Assembly: GCA_963788115.1 (NCBI GenBank)
Contig: CAWBFD010000003.1
Location: 372,001 to 436,000 of the forward strand
Reading direction: 5' to 3'
Origin: CAWBFD01 sp963788115
GTDB lineage: Bacteria; Actinomycetota; Thermoleophilia; Solirubrobacterales; 70-9
Length of the DNA stretch: 64,000 nucleotides
Shown: in pieces, positions 52,048-60,935 of the stretch
Layout of the letters: every line of letters begins with the position of its first letter
Numbering within the stretch: position 1 is the stretch's first letter
Notes under the pieces: generated by a model
Told to the model about the DNA's origin: nothing
Seen by the model: the letters and a program-made list of their open reading frames with translations, nothing else
Databases searched by the model: none
Made by a program: the position numbers and the translations under genes

Positions 52048-53055
52048 ATGCGCCGGAGACATGCGAAGGTGCTGCGCGCGGTGGCGGGCTGGGCGTCGGT
52101 TGGCGTCCTGCTGTTCGCCGGCTGCGGCGGAGACGACGACTCCTCGAGCGAATCGACGAGCCAGTCCGGGATCCAGCAGGAGCCCGAGGCGGCCGCGGAC
52201 CCGCCGCGCGCCGACTTCCCGGCGGCCGAAGGCCGCACCCTCCAGCAGCTCGCCGATCTCTCCCGGCCGGGCACCAACTTCGGCCTCGCCACATCTCACT
52301 ACGTTCCCGGGACGAACCGGCTCGCCTTCGGACTGCTCGACGGGAGCAACACCTTCGTCTACGCCCCCACCGCGGTCTACATCGCCCCGACGCCGGGCGA
52401 CCCGGCACAGGGGCCCTTTCTCGCCCCCGCGGATTCGCTGGTGACCGAGCCCGCATTCCGCTCCAAGCAGGCGGCGCTGGAGGGGGACGCGATCGCCTCG
52501 ATCTACTCCACCGAGATCCGGCTTCCGGGCCCCGGCCGCTACGCGATCCTCGCCCTGACCCGTGCCGGGGGGGAGCTCTTCGGCGCCACCTCCCAGGTCA
52601 CCGCTCGCGCCAATGACACGATCCCGGCAGTCGGCGAGCGGCCACCCGCGGTGGAGACCGACACGCTGGAGGACTCGGGCGGGGACATCTCCGAGATCGA
52701 CACGCGCCAACCGCCGAGCGACATGCACGAGGTCAGCTTCCAGGACGTGGTCGGACAGGAGCCCGTCGCGCTGCTGTTCGCGACCCCCGCGCTCTGCCAG
52801 AGCCGGGTCTGCGGACCGGTCACGGACATCGCGGTTCAGCTCCAGGAGGAGTACGGCGACGAGGTCGAGTTCATCCACCAGGAGGTCTATGTGGACAACG
52901 ACGTGAACAAGGGCCTCCGCCCACCGCTCCGGGCGTTCAACCTCCACACCGAGCCGTGGCTGTTCACGGTCGACGCCGACGGCCAGGTGGCGGCGCGCCT
53001 CGAGGGATCCTTCGGCGTCAACGAGTTCGAGCAGGCCCTGCAGGCGGCGCTCTGA
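52048..53055 (+). CDS. Lipoprotein with C-terminal thioredoxin-like domain
   Basis: This 335-residue protein begins at ATG 52048. The lipobox is LLFAGC (Cys26), followed by a Ser/Asp-rich linker. The middle part (about 70-210) has no family I recognise. The C-terminal ~100 residues have a thioredoxin-like pattern (VALLFATPALCQSRVCGPV ... EPWLFTVDADGQVAARLEG), with Cys250 and Cys255 spaced C-x4-C rather than C-x2-C. No Shine-Dalgarno is evident; a TAACCT 12 nt upstream could be the -10 of a leaderless transcript. Possible roles are extracellular thiol chemistry or copper delivery to the neighbouring blue-copper proteins, but this is only suggested by position. Confidence 0.85.
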   Translation: MRRRHAKVLRAVAGWASVGVLLFAGCGGDDDSSSESTSQSGIQQEPEAAADPPRADFPAAEGRTLQQLADLSRPGTNFGLATSHYVPGTNRLAFGLLDGSNTFVYAPTAVYIAPTPGDPAQGPFLAPADSLVTEPAFRSKQAALEGDAIASIYSTEIRLPGPGRYAILALTRAGGELFGATSQVTARANDTIPAVGERPPAVETDTLEDSGGDISEIDTRQPPSDMHEVSFQDVVGQEPVALLFATPALCQSRVCGPVTDIAVQLQEEYGDEVEFIHQEVYVDNDVNKGLRPPLRAFNLHTEPWLFTVDADGQVAARLEGSFGVNEFEQALQAAL

Positions 53056-53094
53056 GCGCCCCACCCACCGCCGCCCGACCCATACCCACCTCAA

Positions 53095-53134
53095 CTGGCG
53101 CCTCATGGGTCATATGCACCCATAAAGGCGCCAG
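53095..53134. terminator. Bidirectional hairpin between convergent genes
   Basis: CTGGCGCCT and AGGCGCCAG enclose a second pairing ATGGGT/ACCCAT around the loop CATATGC, giving a 40-nt near-perfect palindrome in the 96-bp gap between the lipoprotein gene and glcF. It probably terminates both. It could also be a dispersed extragenic palindrome; only one copy was noticed here. Confidence 0.6.
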
Positions 53135-53151
53135 CCCAGAGGGTTGCGGGA

Positions 53152-54405
53152 TCAGGCGCCGTAGGCGCGATCGAGCACCTGCATCGTGTGGACCACCTCG
53201 AGCTCGGCCCCCTCGGCGGCGAGGTGCGTCCTGATCTGCGTCAGGCAGCCGATGTTGCCCGCGGCGACGAGGTCGCCCTCGGTGGCGAGCAGGTTGCGCG
53301 CCTTGCGGCGGCCGAGCTCGGCCGCCGTGGCGGGCTTCTCCAGGTTGTAGGTCCCGGCCGAGCCGCAGCAGATCTCCCACTCGGCGGGCTCCGCGACCTC
53401 GTGGCCGGTCGCGGCGAGCAGCCGGCGCGGCGCCTCGCGGACGCCCTGCGCATGGGCGAGATGGCAGGCGTCGTGGTAGGCGATCCGGAGCGGCTTCGCC
53501 GGCGCCGGCGGGGCGACGAGGCCGAGGTCGTCGAGGAAGGCACTGACGTCCATGACCCGCTCGGCGAACGCCCGGGCCCGGGGCTCCTCGGCCTCGCCGG
53601 CGAGCACGAGCGGATACTCGCGCATGCCGGAGCCGCAGCCGGCGGCGTTGGAGACCACGGCGTCCACGTCGTCCGGGAACGCGCTCAGGTTGCGGCGTGC
53701 CAGGCGCCTCGCCTGGCGAGCCCGTCCCGCATGCATCGCGAGCGCTCCACAGCAGCCCTGCCCCGGGGGCACGACCGTTTCGACGCCGTTGCGGGCCAGC
53801 ACCCGCACGGTCGCCCAGCCGATCTCCGGGTCCAGGACCTGCTGGGCACAGCCCGCGAGCAGCGCGACGCGCGCCCGGCGCGCGCCCTCCGCGGGGACCA
53901 CCGCCGGCAGCGGGCGCGCCGCCGGTAGCGACCGCGGCAACAGGTCCAGCATCGGCCGCAGCCGCTTCGGCGCCAGCCGGGCGAGCCGCCCGGCGGCCAT
54001 CCCGACCCGGACCGCGGCGCGGAACCGGCGAGGGCTGGGCAGGGTGCCGTCGATCAGCGTCCGCTGGGCCCGCTCGGCCACCGGCCGGCTCCGCTGCTCC
54101 TCCGCGTGTGCGCGGAAGGCCGTGATCAGTTCCCCATAGGGGACCCCCGAAGGGCAGGCGGTCACGCAGGCCTGGCATCCCAGGCAGTTGTCGATCGGCT
54201 CGATCGCCTCGTCCACCCCGAGGCCCCCCTCGAGCACCTCCTTCATCAGGATGATCCGCCCCCGCGGCGAGTTCTCCTCCTCGCCCATGATCAGGTAGGT
54301 CGGGCAGGTCGGCAGGCAGAACCCGCAGTGAACGCAGCTGCCGATCGCGCCGGCCATCGCCTCTCCCTGCGCTCCGAGGCCCTCGAGTTGGATCTCGTGG
54401 TGCAC
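53152..54405 (-). CDS. glcF: Glycolate oxidase iron-sulfur subunit GlcF
   Basis: This 417-residue protein has two 4Fe-4S motifs: C24-x2-C27-x2-C30-x3-C34 (CVHCGFCLPTC) and C74-x2-C77-x2-C80-x3-C84 (CLGCQACVTAC). Two CCG-type cysteine domains follow (GQGCCGALAMHAG, EICCGSAGTYNLEKP). GTG 54405 lies 3 nt after the stop of the GlcD-GlcE fusion, so the two are translationally close. It passes electrons from the flavin subunits toward the respiratory chain during glycolate-to-glyoxylate oxidation. Confidence 0.93.
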   Translation of the reverse strand: MHHEIQLEGLGAQGEAMAGAIGSCVHCGFCLPTCPTYLIMGEEENSPRGRIILMKEVLEGGLGVDEAIEPIDNCLGCQACVTACPSGVPYGELITAFRAHAEEQRSRPVAERAQRTLIDGTLPSPRRFRAAVRVGMAAGRLARLAPKRLRPMLDLLPRSLPAARPLPAVVPAEGARRARVALLAGCAQQVLDPEIGWATVRVLARNGVETVVPPGQGCCGALAMHAGRARQARRLARRNLSAFPDDVDAVVSNAAGCGSGMREYPLVLAGEAEEPRARAFAERVMDVSAFLDDLGLVAPPAPAKPLRIAYHDACHLAHAQGVREAPRRLLAATGHEVAEPAEWEICCGSAGTYNLEKPATAAELGRRKARNLLATEGDLVAAGNIGCLTQIRTHLAAEGAELEVVHTMQVLDRAYGA

Positions 54406-54408
54406 GGG

Positions 54409-56958
54409 CTACAGCTCCGCGAATGCCCCGTCGGGATCCAGCCCGCGACGCGCTCGGGCCGCGAACGCGCCACCGCGGACTGCACCGACAAGCGGCGAGC
54501 CACCGGGCGGGCCGGTGAGCCGGACCCCGCTCGCGCCGAGCTGGCGCAGCTCCGAGTCGAGTGCCTCAGGCGGCGAGTCCGCCGGCCAGGCGACCCAGCA
54601 GACGTGGCCGCCGGAGCCGTAGCGCCGGGTCGCACCGGCTCGCGCCAGCGCCGCATCCAGCTCCGGCACCCGCCGCGGCGTGATCGCGATCTTCGCCACC
54701 GAAGCCCCGTCCGGCGCCCAAGCGAGCTCGCGCGCAGCGGTCCAGTCCTCGGCCTCGGCGGGCCCCGTGAGGCGCTCGCCGGCAGCGCCGAGCACGCTCT
54801 CGACCCGCTCCAGGCGGCGCTCGAGGCCCTCGCCGGGGCCGCCGATGCGCACAAGGAGCCGCCCGGGGGGCTCGAGGTCAAGCGCCTCGAGGTCGAGTCC
54901 GGCGGTACCCAGGCGCTCGACCGCCTCGAGCGCCGCCGGGAGGCTGCCGGCATCCGCTTTCAGGCTGCCCCAGGCGATGGGGACGGGAAGCACCTTCAGC
55001 GAGAGCTGGACGATCACCCCCAGACGGCCGAGACTGCCGACGAGCAGCTTCGGCAGGTCGAACCCGGCGGCGTTCTTCACCACGCGGCCGCCGCCCGCAA
55101 CCAGCTCGCCGGTGCCGTCGAGGAACCGTACGCCGATGACGAAGTCGCGCACCCCGCCGTGCCGGTAGCGCCCCGACCCGGACGTCCCCGCTGCGACCAC
55201 GCCCCCGAGCGTGGCGCCCGCTGACGCCAGGGTTGGATCGAAGGGCAGGTATTGGCCGTGCACCGCAAGTCTGTCCTCGAGCTCGCGAACCGGCGTGCCC
55301 GCGCGCGCCGTCAGCGTCAGCTCCTCGGGATCGTGCTGGACGATCCCGCGCAGGCCCGCCAGCTCGAGCGCGACCGCGCCGTCCTGCGGGGTGGAGAGCG
55401 GCGGCTTGGTCCCCGCGCCGCGCGGGAGCACGCGCATCCCGCTGGCCGCGGCCTCGCGCATCGCCTCGCGAAGCGCCGCGATCGGGCCCTCTGCCTCGTC
55501 GGATGTCGGGTTCGTGACCGCATCGGTGCCTAACCCGACAACCTCGGCGGTGTGGGCGTCGGCCGGGTGGCCGCCGTCCTCGGCGACTGGCAGCATCTTG
55601 CCCCTGTTCGCGAGCTCGGCTGGATCGATCGCCGCGCGCAGGCGGCGCATCACCGCGAGATCCTCGGGCCCGAACATGTGCGGGAGGAAGGCGCGCTTCT
55701 CGACGCCGACGCCATGCTCGCCGGTGATCGATCCGCCCAGGTCCACGCAGAGGTCGAGGATCTCACCGGCGAGCGCCTCGGCTCGCTCGACGGCGCCCGG
55801 CTCGGCGCCGTCGAACAGGATCAGCGGGTGCAGGTTGCCGTCGCCGGCATGGAAGACATTGGCGACGCGCAGACCACGGCGCTCGCTGAGCCGCTCGATC
55901 GTCGCCAGCGCCTCGGCCAGCCGCGTGCGCGGCACGCACCCGTCCTGGACGATGTAGTCCGGTGACAGCCAGCCGACCGCCGAGAACGCGCTTTTCCGTC
56001 CCTTCCAGATCAGTGCCCGCTCGTCTGCGTCCTGCGTGGCCCGGACCTCGGTCGCGCCCGAGCTCGTGATCACCTCCTCGAGACGCTCGAAATCCGCGTC
56101 CACCGCGTCCCGCTCGCCGTCCAGCTCGACGATCAGCAGCGCCGGGGTCTCCGGGTAGCCCGGCTTCACGGACGACTCGGCGGCGCGGATCGCGAGCGCG
56201 TCCATGATCTCCATCGCCACCGGGAGGATGCCGGCCGCGATCGTCGCTGCCACCGCGTCACCGGCCGCCTCCAGGTTCGGGTACGCGGCGAGGACCGTGC
56301 GGGTCGCCTCGGGCGCCGGGAGCAGGCGCAGCGTCACCTCGAGCGCGATCCCGAACAGGCCCTCTGACCCGACGAAGAGCCCGAGCCAGTCGGGTCCGGC
56401 CGGCTCGGCCCCACCGGTGCCAAGCCGAACGAGCTCGCCATCGGGCAGCACCGCCTCGATCGCGAGGACGTGGTTGCTGGTCATCCCGTGCTTGAGGCAG
56501 TGCGCGCCGCCCGAGTTGAACGCGATGTTGCCGCCGATCGTGCAAATGGATTGGCTCGATGGGTCCGGCGCGTAGAACAGCCCGTGCGGGGCGGCCGCCG
56601 CGGTGACGTTTGCGTTGATCACCCCCGGCTGCACCACCGCCACCCGGTCGACCGGATCGATCCTCAGCACCCGGTTCAGCCGGTTGAGGCCGATCACGAT
56701 CCCGCCCTCCACCGGGAGCGACCCACCGGAGAGGCTGGTGCCGCTGCCCCGTGCCACGAAGGGGACGCCCTCGCGGTGGCAGAGCCGGACCAGGTCGATC
56801 ACCTCCTCACGGCTGTCTGCGAGCACCACCGCCTCCGGGCGAGCCCGGAACGCGGTCAGCGCATCGGATTCGTATGGAGCGAGCCTCGCCGGCTCGGTGA
56901 ACACCCGCTGGGCGGGATACCGTCCCTGCAGCTCGTCCAGGAGGTGTGCGACGGGCAC
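54409..56958 (-). CDS. Glycolate oxidase GlcD-GlcE fusion flavoprotein, 849 aa
   Basis: One open frame holds two FAD-binding type-4 modules. Residues 1 to about 465 match GlcD (GVPFVARGSGTSLSGGSLPV, CTIGGNIAFNSGGAHCLKHG, GEHGVGVEKRAFLPHMFG). About 490-849 match GlcE (RVLPRGAGTKPPLS, LGGVVAAGTSGSGRYRHGG, GGRVVKNAAGFDLPKLLVGS). In most bacteria these are separate glcD and glcE genes. The junction is a ~25-residue linker with no sign of a lost stop. GTG 56958 lies 15 bp after iclR. Together with GlcF it oxidises glycolate (or a related 2-hydroxy acid) to glyoxylate. Confidence 0.92.
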   Translation of the reverse strand: MPVAHLLDELQGRYPAQRVFTEPARLAPYESDALTAFRARPEAVVLADSREEVIDLVRLCHREGVPFVARGSGTSLSGGSLPVEGGIVIGLNRLNRVLRIDPVDRVAVVQPGVINANVTAAAAPHGLFYAPDPSSQSICTIGGNIAFNSGGAHCLKHGMTSNHVLAIEAVLPDGELVRLGTGGAEPAGPDWLGLFVGSEGLFGIALEVTLRLLPAPEATRTVLAAYPNLEAAGDAVAATIAAGILPVAMEIMDALAIRAAESSVKPGYPETPALLIVELDGERDAVDADFERLEEVITSSGATEVRATQDADERALIWKGRKSAFSAVGWLSPDYIVQDGCVPRTRLAEALATIERLSERRGLRVANVFHAGDGNLHPLILFDGAEPGAVERAEALAGEILDLCVDLGGSITGEHGVGVEKRAFLPHMFGPEDLAVMRRLRAAIDPAELANRGKMLPVAEDGGHPADAHTAEVVGLGTDAVTNPTSDEAEGPIAALREAMREAAASGMRVLPRGAGTKPPLSTPQDGAVALELAGLRGIVQHDPEELTLTARAGTPVRELEDRLAVHGQYLPFDPTLASAGATLGGVVAAGTSGSGRYRHGGVRDFVIGVRFLDGTGELVAGGGRVVKNAAGFDLPKLLVGSLGRLGVIVQLSLKVLPVPIAWGSLKADAGSLPAALEAVERLGTAGLDLEALDLEPPGRLLVRIGGPGEGLERRLERVESVLGAAGERLTGPAEAEDWTAARELAWAPDGASVAKIAITPRRVPELDAALARAGATRRYGSGGHVCWVAWPADSPPEALDSELRQLGASGVRLTGPPGGSPLVGAVRGGAFAARARRGLDPDGAFAEL

Positions 56959-56973
56959 GGATTACCCCTGCCG

Positions 56974-57786
56974 CTAGGTCGTCGCCACCGTCACGGCGTC
57001 CCCGGCGCCGTCCTCGGATTGCTGGCCGAGCGCCGCCGATATCTGGCTCGCGTGCTCACGCATGAGCGCGCCCAGCTCGGCCGTATCGGCGTGAAGGATG
57101 CGCGCCGTCGGCCCCGACACGCTGATGGCCGCGCACGGGTGATCGGCGTGGTCGAAGATCGGGACGGCGACGCAGCTCACGCCCTCCTCGTGCTCCTCGT
57201 CGTCGATCGCGTAGCCGCGCCGCGCGATCTTCTTGAGGTCGTCCTGAAGCGCCCCGACCGTGGTCAGCGTGCGCGCGGTCAGGCCCTCGAGCGTCTCTCG
57301 GCCCGCGTACAGCGAGGTCACCGACTCGGGCAGCCCGTAGGCCAGGATCGCCTTGCCCGAGGCGGTGGTGTGCGCAAGCGCGGCGGCGCCGACGACGGTG
57401 AACATGCGCACGTTGCGGCTGCCCTCCACCTGATCGACGTAGATCACTCGCTCGCCGTCGAGCACCACGAGGTTGGTGGTCTCCCCGGTCGCGCGCTGCA
57501 CGCTCTCCAGATGCTCCCGGGCGGCCCGCCGCAGGCGTGAGAGGTTGTTCTCGAGGCCGTTCGCCACCTCGACCACCTTGTACCCCAGCACGTAGCGACC
57601 GGAATCCGAGCTGTGGGTCACGTAGCCGCGCTTGGTCAGCGTGGCCAGGAGCCGGTGCGCGGTGCTTGGCACGAGGCCGGTGCGGCCCGCCAGCTCTGTC
57701 ACCCCCAGCTCGGCGCCCCCGGCGAGCGCCTCCAACAGGTCGAAGGCCCGTTCGACGGACTGGACGCTGTCGCGGCGAGGTGTCAC
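56974..57786 (-). CDS. IclR-family transcriptional regulator
   Basis: This 270-residue protein begins at GTG 57786. The winged helix-turn-helix covers residues about 8-60 (SVERAFDLLEALAGGAEL, TGLVPSTAHRLLATLTKRGY). The IclR effector domain follows (ALAHTTASGKAILAY, GYAIDDEEHEEGVSCVAVPI). It lies between malate synthase and the glycolate oxidase genes, so it most likely controls them in response to glyoxylate or a related acid. It is the only recognisable transcription factor in the window, so it is also the nearest candidate for the TTCCG palindromes; that link is speculative. Confidence 0.93.
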   Translation of the reverse strand: MTPRRDSVQSVERAFDLLEALAGGAELGVTELAGRTGLVPSTAHRLLATLTKRGYVTHSSDSGRYVLGYKVVEVANGLENNLSRLRRAAREHLESVQRATGETTNLVVLDGERVIYVDQVEGSRNVRMFTVVGAAALAHTTASGKAILAYGLPESVTSLYAGRETLEGLTARTLTTVGALQDDLKKIARRGYAIDDEEHEEGVSCVAVPIFDHADHPCAAISVSGPTARILHADTAELGALMREHASQISAALGQQSEDGAGDAVTVATT

Positions 57787-57834
57787 AGCTTCATGCTACT
57801 CGCCGTTCCACGATGCGGATGCGGCCGCGACGCC

Positions 57835-59442
57835 TCAATCAAGCCGCTCTTCGGCCACGAGGGTCAGGAACTCGACCAGTCCCTCGGAAAGCGCCACCTG
57901 CTCGAACAGTTCGGCGGCATCGTCGAACCGGCCGCCGGCGTAGTCCTCGTCGCCCAGCAGCTCGCGGAGCTTCGCCAGCTCCTGGCGCTCGAGCTCGAGG
58001 ACAAGCTCGGCGGTCACCTGACGCCCGTCGTCGAGATCGGCGGCGTGGCGGACCCACTGCCACACCTGCGAGCGCGAGATCTCCGCCGTGGCGGTGTCCT
58101 CCATGAGGTTGAAGATGGCCGCAGCCCCGTTGCCCCTTAGCCACGACGCGATGTACTGGATGGCGACGCTGACGTTGCTGCGCAGCCCGGCCTCGGTGAT
58201 CTCGCCGTCGGGGACCGCCACGTCGAGGAGCTCGCCGGCGGTGACGTCGACCTCGTCCCGGCGGCGCTCGATCTGATCGGTCCGGTCCGCGAGCACGGCG
58301 TCGAACACCTCGCGCACCGGCGCGACCAGATCCGGGTGCGCGACCCAGCTTCCGTCGAACCCGTCGCCCGCCTCGCGCTCCTTGTCGGCGCGCACCTGGG
58401 CGACCGCTCGCGTGTTCACCTCCGGGTCCCGGCGGGAGGGGATGAACGCTGCCATGCCGCCGATCGCGTGGGCGCCCCGGCGGTGGCAGCTGCGCACCAA
58501 GAGCTCCGTGTAGGCGCGCATGAAGGGGACGGCCATCGTCACCTGAGCCCGGTCGGGCAGCAGGAACTCCGGCCGCTCGCCGAAGCGCTTGATCACGCTG
58601 AAGATGTAGTCCCAGCGACCGGCGTTGAGGCCGGTGGCGTGGTCCCCGAGCTCGAACAGGATCTCCTCCATCTCGAACGCGGCGAGGATGGTCTCGATCA
58701 GGACGGTGGCGCGGACCGTGCCCCGCTCGAGGCCGAGGGCCTCCTGAGCCCAGACGAAGACGTCGTTCCACAGGCGCGCCTCGTGGCGCCCCTCGAGCTT
58801 CGGCAGGTAGAGGTAGGGCCCGCTGCCGCGCTCGAGCAGCGGCCGGGCGTTGTGGAACAGGAACAGGCCGAAGTCGAACAGCGAGCCCGACACCGGCTCC
58901 CCGCGGACGAGCACGTGTCGCTCGTTCAGGTGCCAGCCGCGCGGGCGCACCACCAGGGTCGCGACCTCCTCGCCCAGCCGGTACTGCTTCTCCGGGGTGG
59001 TCAGCGAGATCGTCCCCGCGACCGCGTCCGCCACGTTCGCCTGGCCCGTGATCACGTTCGACCAGGAGGGGGTGAGCGAGTCCTCGAAGTCGGCCATGAA
59101 CACCCTCGCACCCGAGTTGAGCGCGTTGATCATCATCTTGCGCTCGACCGGGCCGGTGATCTCAACCCGCCGATCGCGGAGGTCCGGCGGCGCCGCCGGA
59201 ACCCGCCAGTCCCCGTCACGCACCTCGGCCGTCTCGGCGGGGAAGTCCGGCAACTCGCCGGCGGCAAACCGCGCCTGCCGCTCGCGCCGGGCCTCGAGCA
59301 GGGCCCGGCGCCGCGGCTCGAACTCGTCGTGGAGCCCCGTCACGAACTCCAGCGCCTCCGGGGTGAGCACGCGCTCGCCCGCGGCATCCCGCACGCCGGT
59401 GACCTCCACCTCGTTCCGCATCGCGGTACTAACCTTCCGCAT
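57835..59442 (-). CDS. aceB: Malate synthase (AceB type)
   Basis: This protein of about 535 residues has malate synthase A motifs: NALNSGARVFMADFEDSLTP, RPRGWHLNERHVLVRGEP, GTVRATVLIETILAAFEMEE, LNAGRWDYIFS and GIGGMAAFIPSRRDPE-like HAIGGMAAFIPSRRDPE. ATG 59442 (GGAG 4 nt upstream) is taken; ATG 59421, with GGAAGG 11 nt upstream, is the alternative and gives 528 residues. It condenses glyoxylate with acetyl-CoA to malate, completing use of glyoxylate made by GlcDE-GlcF. TATGAT at 59460-59455 is a likely -10 box, which would leave a very short leader for the first ATG. Confidence 0.93.
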   Translation of the reverse strand: MRKVSTAMRNEVEVTGVRDAAGERVLTPEALEFVTGLHDEFEPRRRALLEARRERQARFAAGELPDFPAETAEVRDGDWRVPAAPPDLRDRRVEITGPVERKMMINALNSGARVFMADFEDSLTPSWSNVITGQANVADAVAGTISLTTPEKQYRLGEEVATLVVRPRGWHLNERHVLVRGEPVSGSLFDFGLFLFHNARPLLERGSGPYLYLPKLEGRHEARLWNDVFVWAQEALGLERGTVRATVLIETILAAFEMEEILFELGDHATGLNAGRWDYIFSVIKRFGERPEFLLPDRAQVTMAVPFMRAYTELLVRSCHRRGAHAIGGMAAFIPSRRDPEVNTRAVAQVRADKEREAGDGFDGSWVAHPDLVAPVREVFDAVLADRTDQIERRRDEVDVTAGELLDVAVPDGEITEAGLRSNVSVAIQYIASWLRGNGAAAIFNLMEDTATAEISRSQVWQWVRHAADLDDGRQVTAELVLELERQELAKLRELLGDEDYAGGRFDDAAELFEQVALSEGLVEFLTLVAEERLD

Positions 59443-59454
59443 CACGCTCCGGGC

Positions 59455-59460
59455 ATCATA
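59455..59460 (-). promoter_or_regulatory. Putative -10 box of aceB
   Basis: TATGAT on the minus strand lies 12 nt before ATG 59442 and 33 nt before ATG 59421. No convincing -35 was seen. Confidence 0.4.
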
Positions 59461-59558
59461 CGCACCCCGTAGGGAATGCGCTGGGGGCGTCGGGCGGGTC
59501 GCCGACGTGCTTCGTCGCGGGCGCCTGGCCTGGCGGATCGAGCATCCGGCTCCGGCGC

Positions 59559-59564
59559 TTGACA
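59559..59564 (+). promoter_or_regulatory. Putative -35 box of the isomerase-like gene
   Basis: TTGACA lies 58 bp before ATG 59623. At 17 bp spacing it faces GACGCT, a poor -10, so confidence is low. Confidence 0.3.
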
Positions 59565-59622
59565 ATCGGCGAGGCGTCGACGACGCTTGAGACCCGAGCG
59601 TGCCGAGGAGGAGAGCACACAC

Positions 59623-60486
59623 ATGGCTCGTTACCGGATCGCGGTGAACATGGAGTTCGTCCGCAGTGCGGACAAGAGCTTCGAGGCCGGCGTCGAGATC
59701 GCCGGTGAGCTCGGCTATCGATGGATCGAGCCGATGGTGCACACCGGCTGGGAGCTGCTGAGCGAGGTGCACTACTTCCATTCGTTCTCGATGGAAGAGG
59801 ACCCTCTCCTGATGACGGAGATCTGCGATCGCTACGGCGTGAAGGTCGCCAGCATCAGCGGGCACAGCCCGCTCATGAAGCCGGAGGCGGCGGTCGACCG
59901 CCTGACGCGGGCGATCGTGCTCGCCGACGCGGTGGGGGCTCGCTTCGTCAACACCGACGAGATGGTCAAGCCGGATTGGATGGACGACGAGCAGGCGCAT
60001 GAGGTCATGCGCTACACGCTGCAGAAGGCCGATCTAGTCGCGCGTCGGCACGACGTCGACGTCTGCATCGAGCCACACGGCATCTATACGAAGACGGCCG
60101 ACGGTCTGCTGAGAATCGTCGACCTCGTCCCGTCACCCCGGATCGGCGTCAACTGGGATACGGGTAACTCCTATCTCGCCGGGATCGAGGATCCCTACGA
60201 GGGCTTGGAGAAGGCCCGTGACCGCGTTCGCCACGTGCACGCCAAGGACATCAGCTTCGAACACGCCGAGCGTGAGCGCGGCGCCGTCACCGGCACGCCC
60301 GTCGGGTGTGCCTGCGGTGACGGGGTCGTGGACTGGGAGCGGGTATTGCACCTCCTCGATCCGCTCGACCGCGACCTGTTCCTGAGCGTCGAGTGCGGGA
60401 CGATCGATCAAGCGGAGCGGAGCCTTGCCTTCCTCACGAAGGTGATCGGCGACCGGGCGGCGCGCGGGGAGCACGCCGCCGTCTAG
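59623..60486 (+). CDS. Xylose-isomerase-like TIM-barrel (sugar phosphate isomerase/epimerase) protein
   Basis: ATG 59623 follows GAGGAGGAGAG; an earlier TTG is less likely. The 287-residue protein has the AP-endonuclease-2/xylose-isomerase-like fold with probable metal ligands in ELGYRWIEPMVH, VDVCIEPHGIY, IGVNWDTGNS, RHVHAKDIS and LFLSVECGT. An unusual Cys-containing stretch (TPVGCACGDGVVDWERVL) replaces the common GxGxVD segment. It converges on the downstream gene, with stop codons overlapping by 4 bp. It probably isomerises or epimerises a sugar or keto-sugar. Nearby GMC and gluconate-dehydrogenase-like genes suggest a keto-sugar pathway. Confidence 0.88.
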   Translation: MARYRIAVNMEFVRSADKSFEAGVEIAGELGYRWIEPMVHTGWELLSEVHYFHSFSMEEDPLLMTEICDRYGVKVASISGHSPLMKPEAAVDRLTRAIVLADAVGARFVNTDEMVKPDWMDDEQAHEVMRYTLQKADLVARRHDVDVCIEPHGIYTKTADGLLRIVDLVPSPRIGVNWDTGNSYLAGIEDPYEGLEKARDRVRHVHAKDISFEHAERERGAVTGTPVGCACGDGVVDWERVLHLLDPLDRDLFLSVECGTIDQAERSLAFLTKVIGDRAARGEHAAV

Positions 60487-60935
60487 GGCGACTCCGGCGG
60501 CGGCGTCGGGCGGTAGATCGGCCCGCGTTCGACCACTGCGGCGAGCAACCCGTCGCGCTCGTAGTCCGGAGGGTCCGAGCGGACAATCGGGACGGCCTCC
60601 TGCCCCGGATAGCCGAGCGCGTCGCGCACGCTCTCGTCCAGGAAGTAGCCCCCGGCCACGACCGTGGCAAGCAGCTGGAACGCGGCGTCGTCCTCGGCAC
60701 GGAGGCGATCGACCTCGGCGGCCGGCTCGGCCCCGTGGGCCCGCTCGAGCAGGAGGCCCAGGCCCTCGGCGAGGTCCGGGCGGACCCGGAGCACGGCGTC
60801 GAGCTGCCCGCGCTCGAGCAGGACCTCGCCACCCGACGGCATCTCGTCCCCGGGTGGGATGACCACGTCCGCCAGGCCGGCGAGGGTCTCGCGCGCCTCG
60901 CCACCGATCGCCGCCTGATCCTCCGCCACCGTCAC
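60483..60935 (-). CDS. Gluconate 2-dehydrogenase subunit 3-like small protein
   Basis: GTG 60935 overlaps the GMC gene stop (GTGA), giving 150 residues. The pattern ETLAGLADVVIPPGDEMPSG and AVVAGGYFLDESVRDALGYPG-like (VVAGGYFLDESVRDALGY) matches the small subunit that accompanies GMC-type sugar/gluconate dehydrogenases. No signal peptide is seen, whereas many family members carry one. It is likely the chaperone or small subunit of the upstream GMC oxidoreductase. Confidence 0.85.
   Translation of the reverse strand: MTVAEDQAAIGGEARETLAGLADVVIPPGDEMPSGGEVLLERGQLDAVLRVRPDLAEGLGLLLERAHGAEPAAEVDRLRAEDDAAFQLLATVVAGGYFLDESVRDALGYPGQEAVPIVRSDPPDYERDGLLAAVVERGPIYRPTPPPESP

Noticed and set aside
57835..60000. 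N-terminal extension of malate synthase to 60000
   Set aside because: The extra residues are antisense to the isomerase-like gene and are low complexity; the family start lies at 59442 or 59421.
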